From Deinandra increscens subsp. villosa (Eukaryota > Streptophyta > Magnoliopsida > Asterales > Asteraceae), in NCBI GenBank assembly GCA_039602395.1, contig JBCNJP010000006.1, positions 51,487,502-51,551,501 on the forward strand: a stretch of 64,000 nucleotides of DNA. Reading direction: 5' to 3'. The translations under genes and the position numbers were made by a program. Shown here piece after piece: positions 21,922-32,052 of the stretch; position 1 is the stretch's first letter; each line of letters begins with the position of its first letter. The notes below the pieces were generated by a model that worked only from the letters and a program-made list of their open reading frames with translations, ran no database searches and was not told where the DNA came from.

Positions 21922-22559
21922 TTAGTGGTGCCATGAACCAGCATCAATCATTTCCATCATCACAGGTTCATCCCTGGTGGAGCCGATAGTACAATTTTTA
22001 ATGCATAAAGTGCAAATCATCTAGGCTTGGCATGTTGTTACCTAAACGAACCACAATAATGCCCCATTTCCTTGATCTTGACCACATGTGAATCTTGATT
22101 CTGAAAGACCATCAAATAGTAAATATTCCAAGATTCATTTCCAACTTAATTAACTCATAAAATTACCAAGATTCACTTCCAACATAATTAACTCATAAAA
22201 TTGAGCCATATCATTTCAAAATCTTAAATTGGTTGATGTGACTTGTAAAGTTAAAAAGTCAAAAGTAGGTTTGGTTACCATGCGGGTTTTCTCACTTATA
22301 ATGGGTTTTCTTCCGCGGGTCATCTTTAGGTCGTGTACTGGGGAAATACGGATGATCGGGTGGTGCTAATGACCTGTCAATGCTTCAAATTTACCGTTAA
22401 AAAAGAAGGAAAAAATGCATAACATAAAGTAACCTTGAAGTTCTTGTTGCTGAACGGTGATCGCACATTGACCAAGAAATTCAAACGCCCCTTATCTGAA
22501 TCACTAGAACTGCTTGATGAAGTGGGAATCTTTGGTGGAAGAATAATGTTGGAAGCCAT
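21922..22559 (-). CDS. Unrecognised 78-aa protein, three exons
   Basis: Three exons (22559-22434, 22100-22042, 21973-21922) join in frame with GT/AG sites to 78 residues plus stop. It starts MASNIILPPKIPTSSSS and ends MIDAGSWHH. A Ser-rich stretch is followed by RLNFLVNVRSPFSNKNFK (exon 1), then SHVVKIKEMGHYCGSF (exon 2). I see no signal peptide, membrane segment or known domain and assign no function. Support comes from exact phase agreement across two introns, a TATA box 77 bp upstream and duplication of its flanks at 23879-24665. It ends 184 bp before the X8 start on the same strand. Confidence 0.6.
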
Positions 22560-22955
22560 TTTAAGATAAAATTGTTGTATAGAACGTATATAGATGAGGA
22601 AGATTTAGGTATAAAATAGGGTGGTATTGGTGTGGTATATATAGATTGAGAAAAAAAGAAGAGTAATTAAATGCTCAACGGTCCGCTTCCAATGGTCAAA
22701 ACCCCCCTCCAAACGGTCGGCTTCTTTCTGCTTCACATAGCCAATCGGCTAAATTTTCGAAGTCGCGGAGATGAAACCGAGGGACTGGGTATGGTACCCG
22801 ACGAAAGCCGATGAAGACCCCAAAACCGAATGGCCAAGCTGAAGGGTATACCCCTCATTCTAACCACCATCACCGCCACATAAACTCCAGTGTCACCAAC
22901 ATCAAAACCTTCACATGATGGGGTTGTTGGATTAATGTGACAGATAGAATGAAGG
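22262..22955. repeat. Duplicated block, copy 1 (with exon)
   Basis: Direct repeat of 23879-24665. It covers the 3' flank of intron 1 of the 78-aa gene (22262-22433), then the exon (22434-22559, absent from copy 2), then its leader and promoter (22560-22955). Shared words include GCGGGTTTTCTCACTTATAA, CGGATGATCGGGTGGTGCTA and GAGGGACTGGGTATGGTACC. Confidence 0.85.
22636..22643 (-). promoter_or_regulatory. TATA box of the 78-aa gene
   Basis: TATATATA on the minus strand, 77 bp upstream of the start at 22559. In the duplicated copy the matching position reads GGTTATATTGATT, so the box is weakened there. Confidence 0.55.
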
Positions 22956-23878
22956 GTGTGCGAAGATATTTATTATTTTTTTATAAATAATTTTTTTATG
23001 AAATTACACAAATGATCCTCTAGATAAAATAGGATTAATTACACTCAAACTAAACAAAACACAAACACAACATGATGGACCAATATTTGTACCCTAATAC
23101 TTTCAAGTATGCAAATTTGCTCATCACTTGGTTTCTTGTAAAAATAAACCCACATTGTGACATTTTAAGCTGAATGGCATCACTAATGTGTTTAGATCCG
23201 AAAATGTGTGCATAGAAAACCAAAATCATCCATTAAATTCCATCATATTTAATAACAAAAGGTTAGGAACAAGATATCATCAAGACTTGAATCATTTGGG
23301 TGTTTAGAAAAAGAAAATGAGATGAAGAAAGGCTTACTAGAAGCTGTTTGGTAACTAAAATGGTGCTTGTTTGTTCTTGAACACCTTGGACCCTTAAAGA
23401 AATGAGATGAGAACTAGAGATTTAGTGAGAAGTGGTGGTGGTGGCTACAACCTAGAGCCAATCACGGATTGGTGGTGGTGGTGGTTAGTTACCGTGAGCG
23501 AGGGATTAGGGTGGAGGTGGTGGACGGTTGTTTGTGGTGGTGGTGAGCCGAGATTTAAGGAGAGAAGAGTGTGTGTTTGTGGAGGTGCAAGTGTTTGAGA
23601 ATATACTTTGGTTTTTTAAGTGTGTCTCATCATGACAAACGATGCTACCGACGACACGCTGCGACCACAGGCCGTGCGAGTAACCAGGAACCTCTTATGT
23701 TGCACATCCATCCCAGAGGAAACCCACCGCCCAAAGGCCCACTGTGGTAAAACCTCTGATCCACCTCTATAATTTTTTATTCATTTTTTTGTGTCCGGTG
23801 GGATTTGAACCCTTGACCTCCACATTGGAAGGCAAGGGTGTATCCACTCCACCAAATGGTGGGGGTGCAAAAGAAAAA
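22956..23878. other. Spacer between the duplicated blocks
   Basis: AT-rich non-coding DNA with a GGTGGT-rich stretch (23430-23545) and a tRNA-Gly-like SINE head (23795-23865). Plus-strand ORFs over the GGT repeats are low-complexity and not credible genes. Confidence 0.5.
23795..23865 (-). mobile_element. SINE or pseudo-tRNA, tRNA-Gly(TCC)-like
   Basis: The minus strand has an A-box-like TGGAGTGGATACACC (23852-23838), an anticodon-loop-like CCTTCCAAT and a B box GGGTTCAAATCCC (23812-23800), in the order and spacing of tRNA-Gly(TCC). The acceptor stem does not pair well by eye, so a tRNA-derived SINE head or pseudogene is likelier than a working tRNA. It lies next to the duplication breakpoint at 23879. 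Confidence 0.45.
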
Positions 23879-24122
23879 AAAGTAGGTTTTGGTTACCGTG
23901 CGGGTTTTCTCACTTATAATGGGTTACCTTCAGCGGGTGGTCTTTAGGTCGTGTACTCGGAAAATACGGATGATCGGGTGGTGCTAATGGCCCGTAAGTG
24001 CTTCAAATTTACCGTAAAAAGGAAGGAAAAATGCATAATAATATAAAGTAACCTTAGATGATAAGGTCATTCATGTATGTATTTATGTATGTATGTATGT
24101 ATTTATGTATGTATGTATGTAT

Positions 24123-24153
<31 letters not shown>

Positions 24154-24665
24154 TATATGTATGTGTGTGCGTGCGGGCGGACGCGCGTTGTATCGGCACA
24201 TGAGAAAAAGGTAGACTTTTGTTTTTAACAATTTATCATTCAAATTTCAATTTTATGACAAATTATCATTCGTTTTAAGATAGAATTATTGTATAGAAAG
24301 TATATAGATGAGGAAGATTGATGTAGAAAATATGGTGGTATTAGTGTGGTTATATTGATTAAAAAAAAGAATAATTAAATGATCAATGGTCCACTCCCAA
24401 TGGTCAAAACCCCCCCTCTAAACGGCCGGCTTCTTTCTACTTCACAAAGCCAATCGGCTAAAATTTCAAAATCGCGAAGATGAAACCGAGGGACTGGGTA
24501 TGGTACCCGGCGAAAGCCGATAAAGACCCCCAAACCGAATGGCCAAGCCGAAGGGTATACCCCTCATCCTAACCACCATCGCCACCACATAAACTCCACT
24601 GTCACCCACATCAAAACTTTCACATGATGGGGTTGTGGAATGAACGTGACAAATAGAATGAAGGG
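23879..24665. repeat. Duplicated block, copy 2 (exon replaced)
   Basis: Matches copy 1 on both sides of the 78-aa gene's first exon, but about 210 bp of microsatellite-rich sequence (about 24058-24273) stand in place of the 126-bp exon. The right end touches the truncated integrase of element D near 24666. It is a promoter and intron remnant without coding capacity. Confidence 0.8.
24072..24165. repeat. ATGT/ATTT tetranucleotide microsatellite
   Basis: Compound tetranucleotide tract of TATG, TATT and TTTA units, ending in TGTGTGCGTGCGGGCGG. It lies in the segment that replaces the lost exon of duplicated copy 2. Confidence 0.95.
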
Positions 24666-27600
24666 GTGAGCTTCACCAATCTCGTTCCAACATACGGGTG
24701 AACGACATTTTCTACCATAGAGTGCTTCAAATGGTGCCATACTGATGCTCGAGTGATAACTATTGTTATATGAAAATTCGGCTAATGGTAAATGGGAATC
24801 CCAATTTCTACCAAAATCAATGACACAAGCGCGAAGCATATCTTCTAGAGTTTGGATTATGCGTTCAGTCTGGCCATCAGTTTGTGGATGATAAGCACTG
24901 CTGAGATCCAAACGAGTTCCCAAGGTAGATTGAAGATATTGCCAAAAATGAGAAATAAAACGACCGTCTCGATCTGATATGATGCTCAAAGGAGTACCGT
25001 GACGACAAACGATCTGTTTGACGTAAATACGGGCTAGTTTCTCAGCTCCATCGTGTTCACAAATAGGGAGAAAGTGAGCAGATTTGGTTAAACGGTCAAC
25101 AATGACCCAAATGCTATCATGACCACTAGAAGTACGTGGGAGTTTAGTGATGAAATCCATTGAGATGTTTTCCCATTTCCAGACAGGTATTTCTGGTTGT
25201 TCGAGTAAACCAAACGGTCGTTGGTGCTCGGCCTTGACTTTTGAGCAAGTAAGACATTTAACCACAAAGAGCGCGATGTCTTTCTTCATTCCAGGCCACC
25301 AATAATGAGTTCGAAGATCCTGGTACATTTTATCTGCACCGGGATGAATGGAGTAACGAGATTTGTGAGTCTCGTTCATGATGGTGGTACGAAGATCGTC
25401 TCGGTTTGGAATCCAGAGACGATTCATGAAATAAAGAAGACCGTTGGATTTAGTTTCTAGTTGAAGTTCAGCACCACAAGACATTTCTTCGTACATGTTA
25501 CCTTCTGTAACTGATATGTGTTGTGCCTTAAAAATACGGGTTTGAAGATCAGATAACGAATGATTGGTTTAAGGTGTTCCTTACGACTAAGTGCATCGGC
25601 TACAACATTTGCCTTGCCTGGGTGGTAGAGAATATTGCAGTCATAGTCGTTCAGAAGTTCAACCCAACGACGTTGGCGCATGTTGAGTTCCTTTTGATTA
25701 AAAATGTGTTGGAGGCTTTTGTGATCAGTATAGATTATGCATTTGGTTCCATAAAGGTAGTGTCTCCAAATCTTCAAGGCAAATACAACCGCACCAAGCT
25801 CGAGATCGTGCGTTGGATAATTCTTTTCATGAATCTTGAGTTGTCTTGAAGCGTAGGCGATCACTTTTCCTCGTTGCATGAGAACGCAACCGAGGCCTAG
25901 ATTTAAGGCATCGCAGTAAACGACAAAGTCGTTGTTTCTGTCAGGAAGAGTTAAAATATGGGGCGTTGCATAACTTCTGTTTGAGAGTTTGAAATGCTTC
26001 TTCTTTAGCAGGACCCCACTCGAATGATCTGTCTTTTTGTGTTAGGGCAGTGAGTGGTACTGCGATTTTGGAAAAGTTTGAAATGAAACGTCGGTAATAA
26101 CCTGCTAGTCCAAGAAATGAGCGGATTTCAGTAGGGGTACTTGGGGTACTCCAACTTTTTATGGCTTGGATCTTGGCAGGATCAACATGAATACCTTTGT
26201 CATTGACAACGTGTCCTAATTATTGAACTTCCTTAAGCCCTTTAGAGAATTTGGCGTAAAGTTGTTCTTTCTTCAGGAGTTCCAAAATTTGACGTAGGTG
26301 AGTTTCGTGATCAGACCTGGATTTAGAGTAAATGAGGATATCGTCAATAAAGACGATGACGAACTTGTCAAGATAGGGTTTACAAACGCGATTCATGAGA
26401 TCCATGAATACTGCAGGTGCATTTGTCAATCCAAATGGCAAAACAGTGAATTCAATATGACCGTAACGGGTGCGAAAAGCAGTTTTATGAACATCCTCTT
26501 CTGAAACACGAAGTTGATGATAACCAGAACAAAGATCGATTTTTGAAAAACAATTGGCTCCTTGAAGTTGGTCAAAAAGGTCATCGATTCGAGGTAATGG
26601 ATATCGATTCTTAATGGTAAGTTTATTGAGTTCACGATAATCGATACACATTCGGAATGTACCATCCTTCTTCTTGACAAATAAGACAGGTGCTTCCCAA
26701 GGTGAGGAACTAGGTCGAATGAATCCTTTGTCGGAAAGTTCCTGGAGCTGTTTAGATAACTCCTGCATTTCCGAGGGCGCTAGGCGATAAGGTGATTTTG
26801 CAACGAGAGTAGCACCAGGAATAAGATCGATACGAAAATCGACTTGACGAACGGGAGGTAGACCCTTTATGTCTTCAGGAAACACTTTAGGAAAATCTCG
26901 GACGATTGGAATGTCTTCGATTTTATTTTCTTCCTCCCGAACCTCCATGATGTGGGCCAGAAATGCCACATACTCCTTGCGTAAGTATTTTCGGGCTTTA
27001 GTACAAGACATAAGCTTCAACCCACTTGATGGTTTATCGCCATGAACCACTAGGACTTGATTATCCGGACGAGGGAGACAGATGATTTTGTCAAAGCAAA
27101 AGAGTTCTACGTGATGTCGAGATAACCGATCCATGCCAATGATAATATCAAAGCTCCCGAGAATCATAGGTATTAAATCGATAGAGTAGGTGTGATCTTT
27201 GAAGTTTAACGTGCAATTACGAATAATGGAATTGAGAGTGATTGGCTTTCCGTCCGCAACTTCGACCGAAATGGAAGGATTAAGAATAGTACGTGGCATA
27301 GCAAGTAAGGGTTCAAAATCCAAAGAAACAAAACTCCTATCGGCACCCGAATCAAATAAAACAGAAGCATAACGATTATTGACTAATAACGTACCGTTAA
27401 CAACTTCTTGGTTAACCTGAGCTTGGTTGGCATTGATGTTGAAAGCACGCACGGGTGCTCCATGATTATTGTTGATCGGAGGGTTGGTGATTGCAAGTCT
27501 GGGACAGGTATTACGGAAATGACCAGGGTCTCCACAGTTGTAGCAGGCTCGGATATTTGGAACTTGAGCATTCATAGGCTGAGCCAGACGTTGAGTCATA

Positions 27601-28141
27601 GGTTGAGTCCTCAAAGGTTAAACTTGCATCGGAAATCGACAAGCGTTGATCAGATGACCAAAACGTCCGCAATTGACACACTTCCAGCAAGGAGTAGTGG
27701 TAGGATGATGATATTTACAAATGTTGCATTCAGGATGGGGTCCAACATAAGTTTTCTTGGCAGGAGGAGCAGTAGGTTTGGAAGGAGTAGCGGTGGTAGG
27801 AGCGGTGGTTACAGCGAAGTTTTTAGCATTCCTCTTTCTTTTGTTTGATCTTGTAGACAAGGACTCAGCTTTAACCTCCTTTTCCTTCCCCTTTTTCTTG
27901 TTTTTTACATCCTTCTTGTACCCTTTCCGAGTCAGGTTCCCGGCCTTAACATGGTTATGAGTCAACCCTCCAGCAAGGCGTATGGCTTCATCGAGAGTTG
28001 GGGGTTTACTTGCCCAAAGAGCGTTTTGGATGATCATAGGCAGACCACCAATGTAATTTTCAATGCATAAATATTCAGGAGAGGCCATATCAGGCAACAA
28101 AAGTTTTAGTTCCTGAAAACGGTCCATATAAGCTTGACTTT
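24666..28141 (-). pseudogene. Element D: rest of gag, PR, RT, RNase H, integrase
   Basis: Minus-strand gypsy polyprotein continuing from the gag piece at 44304-44792. Order: gag C-terminus (28127, YMDRFQELKLLLPDM), knuckles CWKCVNCGRFGHLINAC and CYNCGDPGHFRNTC, protease VLFDSGADRSF (about 27340), RT with WEAPVLFVKKKDGTFRM and IDDILIYS (about 26340), RNase H with YTDHKSLQHIFNQ (about 25720), and integrase with the HHCC-type zinc region, SMDFITKLP, ISDRDGRF and the GQTERIIQTLEDM catalytic-glutamate block. Stops near 27615 and 26220 and frame changes around 25880-25960 and 25500 inactivate it. It is cut within integrase after ALYGRKCRSPVCWNEIGEAH, so no chromodomain and no 3' LTR remain. The type is chromovirus-like (Tekay/Del style) by recollection. 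Confidence 0.88.
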
Positions 28142-29130
28142 TATGACAACCCGTAAAAATTTCCAGGTCAAACCCGTTACTTTGACTTTTACCGTTACCT
28201 TTAATACGTGCTTTATCTGTTAATTATCTGATCACTGTCTGTTAACTAGGATATATATATAATCGTCTAAATAATTCCCGAGTTTGTATCAACGATTTTT
28301 GTTCAATTTAAAAATCAAGAAAATCCACTAGTGACTTAGTGGAATTATAATAACAAGAAAAATATATAAAATGTGACTTTTATATATTCTTTACCCGGTT
28401 TCCGAACTGGCTTTTCGACACGTCAAAAACTTAAGCAAACTTTTGTGAAACTAAAAGTTTTGTCAAGACTTGAACCCCTTAACCCGTTTCACTCAGAAAA
28501 TCCGAACGTCAACCGAACCTCGAACCCGTAACCCCGTTGGGGCCAGTCAGGCCCAATAGTCTTGAAACTTATCCGTTCGACCCGAAAACTTTACCGACGA
28601 CTCGGTGTAACCCAACGAGCGTTTTGACTCAACCTGCCAACCCGTAGCCCGACCCGAGGCCCGACCCATTAACCGGACCGAGAACCCTCCTCGACCTAAC
28701 CCGATTTCCGGCCCAACCGGCTCGGATCCGGCCCGACTTTCCGGCCCGTTTTCCGGCCCAATGACCAAACCGACCCAAATGCATATTTTTTTTATAAAGT
28801 TTCGGCCCAACTAGTTTAAGCCCAATCTTTATAAATTAAACCCACTCAAATTTATTTAAAAGTCCACCACCCATGTAATTTTTATAAAACAAAAAAAAAT
28901 TAGTGTTTATTTTTCAAACTTTTTATGAACACTAATCTATTGTTTTTACATCAACCCATGGACTTTTATAAATTATTGAACCTCCATTCAGCTCCAACTT
29001 TTATAAAAATCTTCAAGACTTTTATAAAATCACCTACTTATAAATTTAGGTAATTACTTTTAATGAAAAAGAAAACTAATTATAAGTTGTAAAGTGTAAT
29101 TACCTAAGGGTTATTACCCACAACAATTAG

Positions 29131-29138
29131 TATAAATA
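29131..29138 (+). promoter_or_regulatory. TATA box of LTR J
   Basis: TATAAATA followed by a pyrimidine-rich leader (CTCTCCCTC blocks at 29180-29225). It supports the plus orientation of J and places the U3/R border about 1 kb into the LTR. Confidence 0.6.
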
Positions 29139-30602
29139 GGAGGCTTCACCTCCCATTTTTCTTGCACCACCCTTCACAACTCTCTCCCTCACACTCTCAA
29201 CCTCTCCCTCTCTTCCCCTCTTTCGGCCAAGAGCCGCACCACCACCGTCGGCCGCCGGCCACCACCACAAACCACCATACAACCGCCGCCCACCGCCACT
29301 AGCTACCGTGAACAACCACCATTTCTTCCCTTACTCTTTTGTGAGTATTCTAAACCTTTTCCTTTAATTTTTCATACTTAGACAATCACCCAAAAACAAC
29401 CTCAAGTCTTGATATAACTTAAAATAATAAAATAATTCTTTCTCTAATCCTCTAAAAACCAACACTTGGGTTAATAATACAAGTGACTTGATCTAACACA
29501 TCTTTGGTGCCTTGGGGCTTAAAATAGCCAAGAAGTGGGGTTGTACACTAAAGAAACCAAATTTGGGAGTCTTGTGTATCAAAACCTAGATCATTTATAT
29601 ATATCTTGCATTTAAATACTTGTCATTTAATTTCTTGCAATTTATTTACTTGTTATTTAATTTTCTTGGTCCTAACACTAATGTGTTAGTAGATTTGTCC
29701 TAATACTTCAAGTATTAGTAGATTTGTTCAATATTTTTGAACATAAAGGTCCTAGCTTTTGCTAGTGGATTTATTCACTTACATATCATATTTATAACTA
29801 ACCCATGACTTAAATAAATGTTCTAATATCATTGACTTGTTATAAAATGCCCCATGACTTAATCCTAACACATAAGTGTTAGTAGAAATCTTGATAAGTC
29901 ATGAAAATATAAAACATAATCACTTAACAAGTTAGATGACCAACTAAAACCATGAAATTAATTTTGATAAACAAAGACTTGTTTAAAAATTAATAAATCA
30001 AATATTCCTAAATACATGGAATAATTGTATTTTTGGACTTTAAAAAGACTTGGATTCTATAAAATAATCTCAAGTCAACTTGTTATAAAATGTTTAAAGT
30101 TTCGACGCAAAACATTTTGACTTGGAAAATAATCATTGATGATTTCTAATTAAAAACGTTCGCATTTTAAGTGGTAACGTAAAACGCTTTCGACGTTTTA
30201 AACGTCAAATAATTATATTGAACATATAATTATTTTAACACATATACTTTTAACTTATCTAAAGATGGTCATCTTAACTTAACATGATTATGACTTTTGT
30301 CAAATGAATTTATAAAATCCTTTATAAATATATAAGTATAAATACAAAGGCTTGTATTTATTTTTTTAACTTACCTATACTATTTCAATAAACCTTGTCA
30401 CATATTTTCACTTGAAAATATTTATATAATTATTTTGCCAAATGATTATAAAAGGTTTAAGTCATGACATATAAATATTGGTTTCGTATATTTATTTGAT
30501 CAATAAATATTATCAAACGGACTTTCAAAACTAATACAAACGGGATATTATATCAAGACTTGACCGGTACCGTTTGGGTGACATTTTAGTTACTCAATAA
30601 AC

Positions 30603-30609
<7 letters not shown>

Positions 30610-30646
<37 letters not shown>
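30610..30646. repeat. TA dinucleotide microsatellite
   Basis: About 18 uninterrupted TA units inside LTR J. Confidence 0.95.
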
Positions 30647-30651
<5 letters not shown>

Positions 30652-31247
30652 TGTCTCATTATTATTAGGACGTTACTTGCATACCTTGTTTCCGGATTTG
30701 CATACTTGTCCTTATTTTGCCTCGATCAGGTGAGTTTCACGACCCCTTTTCTCTTTAAACTGTTTTATACTCTCGGGGGAGAATTCATGAAACAACAAAA
30801 CTTTATACATTCTTTTGACTTGTATAAAATGATCCTTTCTTTTATATTATTTTAAATATCTTGTGGATCATCCTTGAATCAAACCAACAAACTGTTACCT
30901 GACATTATGGTTACTGTACCAAAGTGATGGTTACATGTTCTTTTACCGTATCCCAGGAGTACAGAGACGTTATAAACGTTTGTACAACCAAATCCCACTA
31001 TTAATTGAAATCGGTTAATTCTGTACGAAACGATAACTAGTGAATAGATCTATTTGGGTTGACAACCCTACCCAGATTGGTCGCTCCAATCCCAACTCCG
31101 GCAATTGTTGAGGGGTACATGTCAGTTGTTCTGTGTTATTCGGTATTCAGGGATAGAATGCCATGAGTGGGTAATCCGTTAGTAGTCGAATTTGAGGTTC
31201 ATGTGAGACCATATCAACAAACAACTACAGTAAGCCGAGTAACGTCA

Positions 31248-31490
31248 AAACCGTGCAAACCTTGATGTGCACAAGCCATTCATTAAACCGTGCAAACCTT
31301 GATGTGCGCAAGCCATTCATTAAACCGTGCAAACCTTGATATGCACAAGCCCTTTTAACAAACCGTGCAAACCTTGATGTGCACAAGCCTTTTAACAAAC
31401 TGTGCAAACCTGATGTGCACGAGCCTTTCAAACAAACTGTGTAAACCTTGATGTGCACAAGCCATTCATTAAACTGTGTAAAACTTGACT
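31248..31490. repeat. ~41-bp tandem repeats in LTR J
   Basis: Six imperfect copies of a unit containing AACCGTGCAAACCTTGATGT, GCACAAGCC and CATTCATTAA or a CTTTTAAC variant. Units are about 38-42 bp. They fall 3' of the TATA box, probably in the R-U5 part. Confidence 0.85.
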
Positions 31491-31639
31491 TACATGACTC
31501 TGTTATTACATGTTTTTGTATGACTTAAACTGTTTACAAACCATTTGTAGAATCATCAAACCTGCGAACTCATCAACTTTATGTTGACTTTTTAAGCTCA
31601 TGAATTCTCAGGTATTTTAACTGCTGCTTGTTTGGATTG

Positions 31640-32021
31640 TGTTGGTCCGGGATCAACAACCGTTCACGATATTTTGATCTCAAACAAGTGCGGAAACCTT
31701 GTATGAGATTGATTCAAGAGAAAGTAGATGAAACAGATTTGATGTAGATGATAAACAAAGATCAAATCTTGAATGAAGAACACACTTTATTGGATTGATG
31801 ATTACGATTGAATATTACAAGAGATAAGCACCAAAATCGTAAACCAACAACTAGTGGAATCATAAACTACTTGGGTTTATATAGTACCCATTACAAAAAC
31901 CCTAGTCCAATCATAAACCCACTAAAGATAACCGGCCCAACAAGCCAAAATCGTAATCACCTTAAGCCCAAACCAAGTTAGCCCAATCTAATGTTCATGC
32001 CTCCTAAATTATAGGCCAACA
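31640..32021 (-). repeat. 3' LTR of G (382 bp)
   Basis: TGTTGG...CCAACA ends. Minus-strand TATATAAA at 31876-31883. Preceded in element sense by the polypurine tract at 32022-32035. Confidence 0.92.
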
Positions 32022-32035
32022 ATCTTCCCCTAGGC
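32022..32035 (-). promoter_or_regulatory. Polypurine tract of G
   Basis: On the minus strand TAGGGGAAGAT directly precedes the 3' LTR, the usual plus-strand priming site. Confidence 0.75.
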
Positions 32036-32052
32036 ATGAACCATTAGAGCGT

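Larger units (their letters stand above)
28142..31639 (+). mobile_element. LTR J, main part (long gypsy-type LTR)
   Basis: An insertion in the gag of D: TATGACAACCCG at 28142 through to 31639, continuing at 44013-44303 after copia G, about 3.8 kb in all. Flanking ACTTT at 28137-28141 and 44304-44308 is the 5-bp target duplication, and removing J restores D's gag frame exactly. It is plus-sense, with TATAAATA at 29131-29138 and the end GTGTGACA. It has no coding domains, so it is a solo LTR of unusual length. It contains a long TA run and a tandem-repeat block. Confidence 0.8.

Noticed and set aside
23407..23598. ORF rich in Gly and Trp over GGTGGT repeats
   Set aside because: Product of a simple repeat; no splice or promoter context.
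23795..23865. Functional tRNA-Gly gene
   Set aside because: Boxes fit but the acceptor and D stems do not pair by eye; a SINE or pseudo-tRNA is likelier.
31225..31458. Minus ORF with repeated SRFARFV-like units
   Set aside because: Translation of the tandem repeats in LTR J, not a repeat protein.
31248..31490. CRISPR-like array
   Set aside because: Repeats are contiguous without unique spacers, inside a plant LTR.
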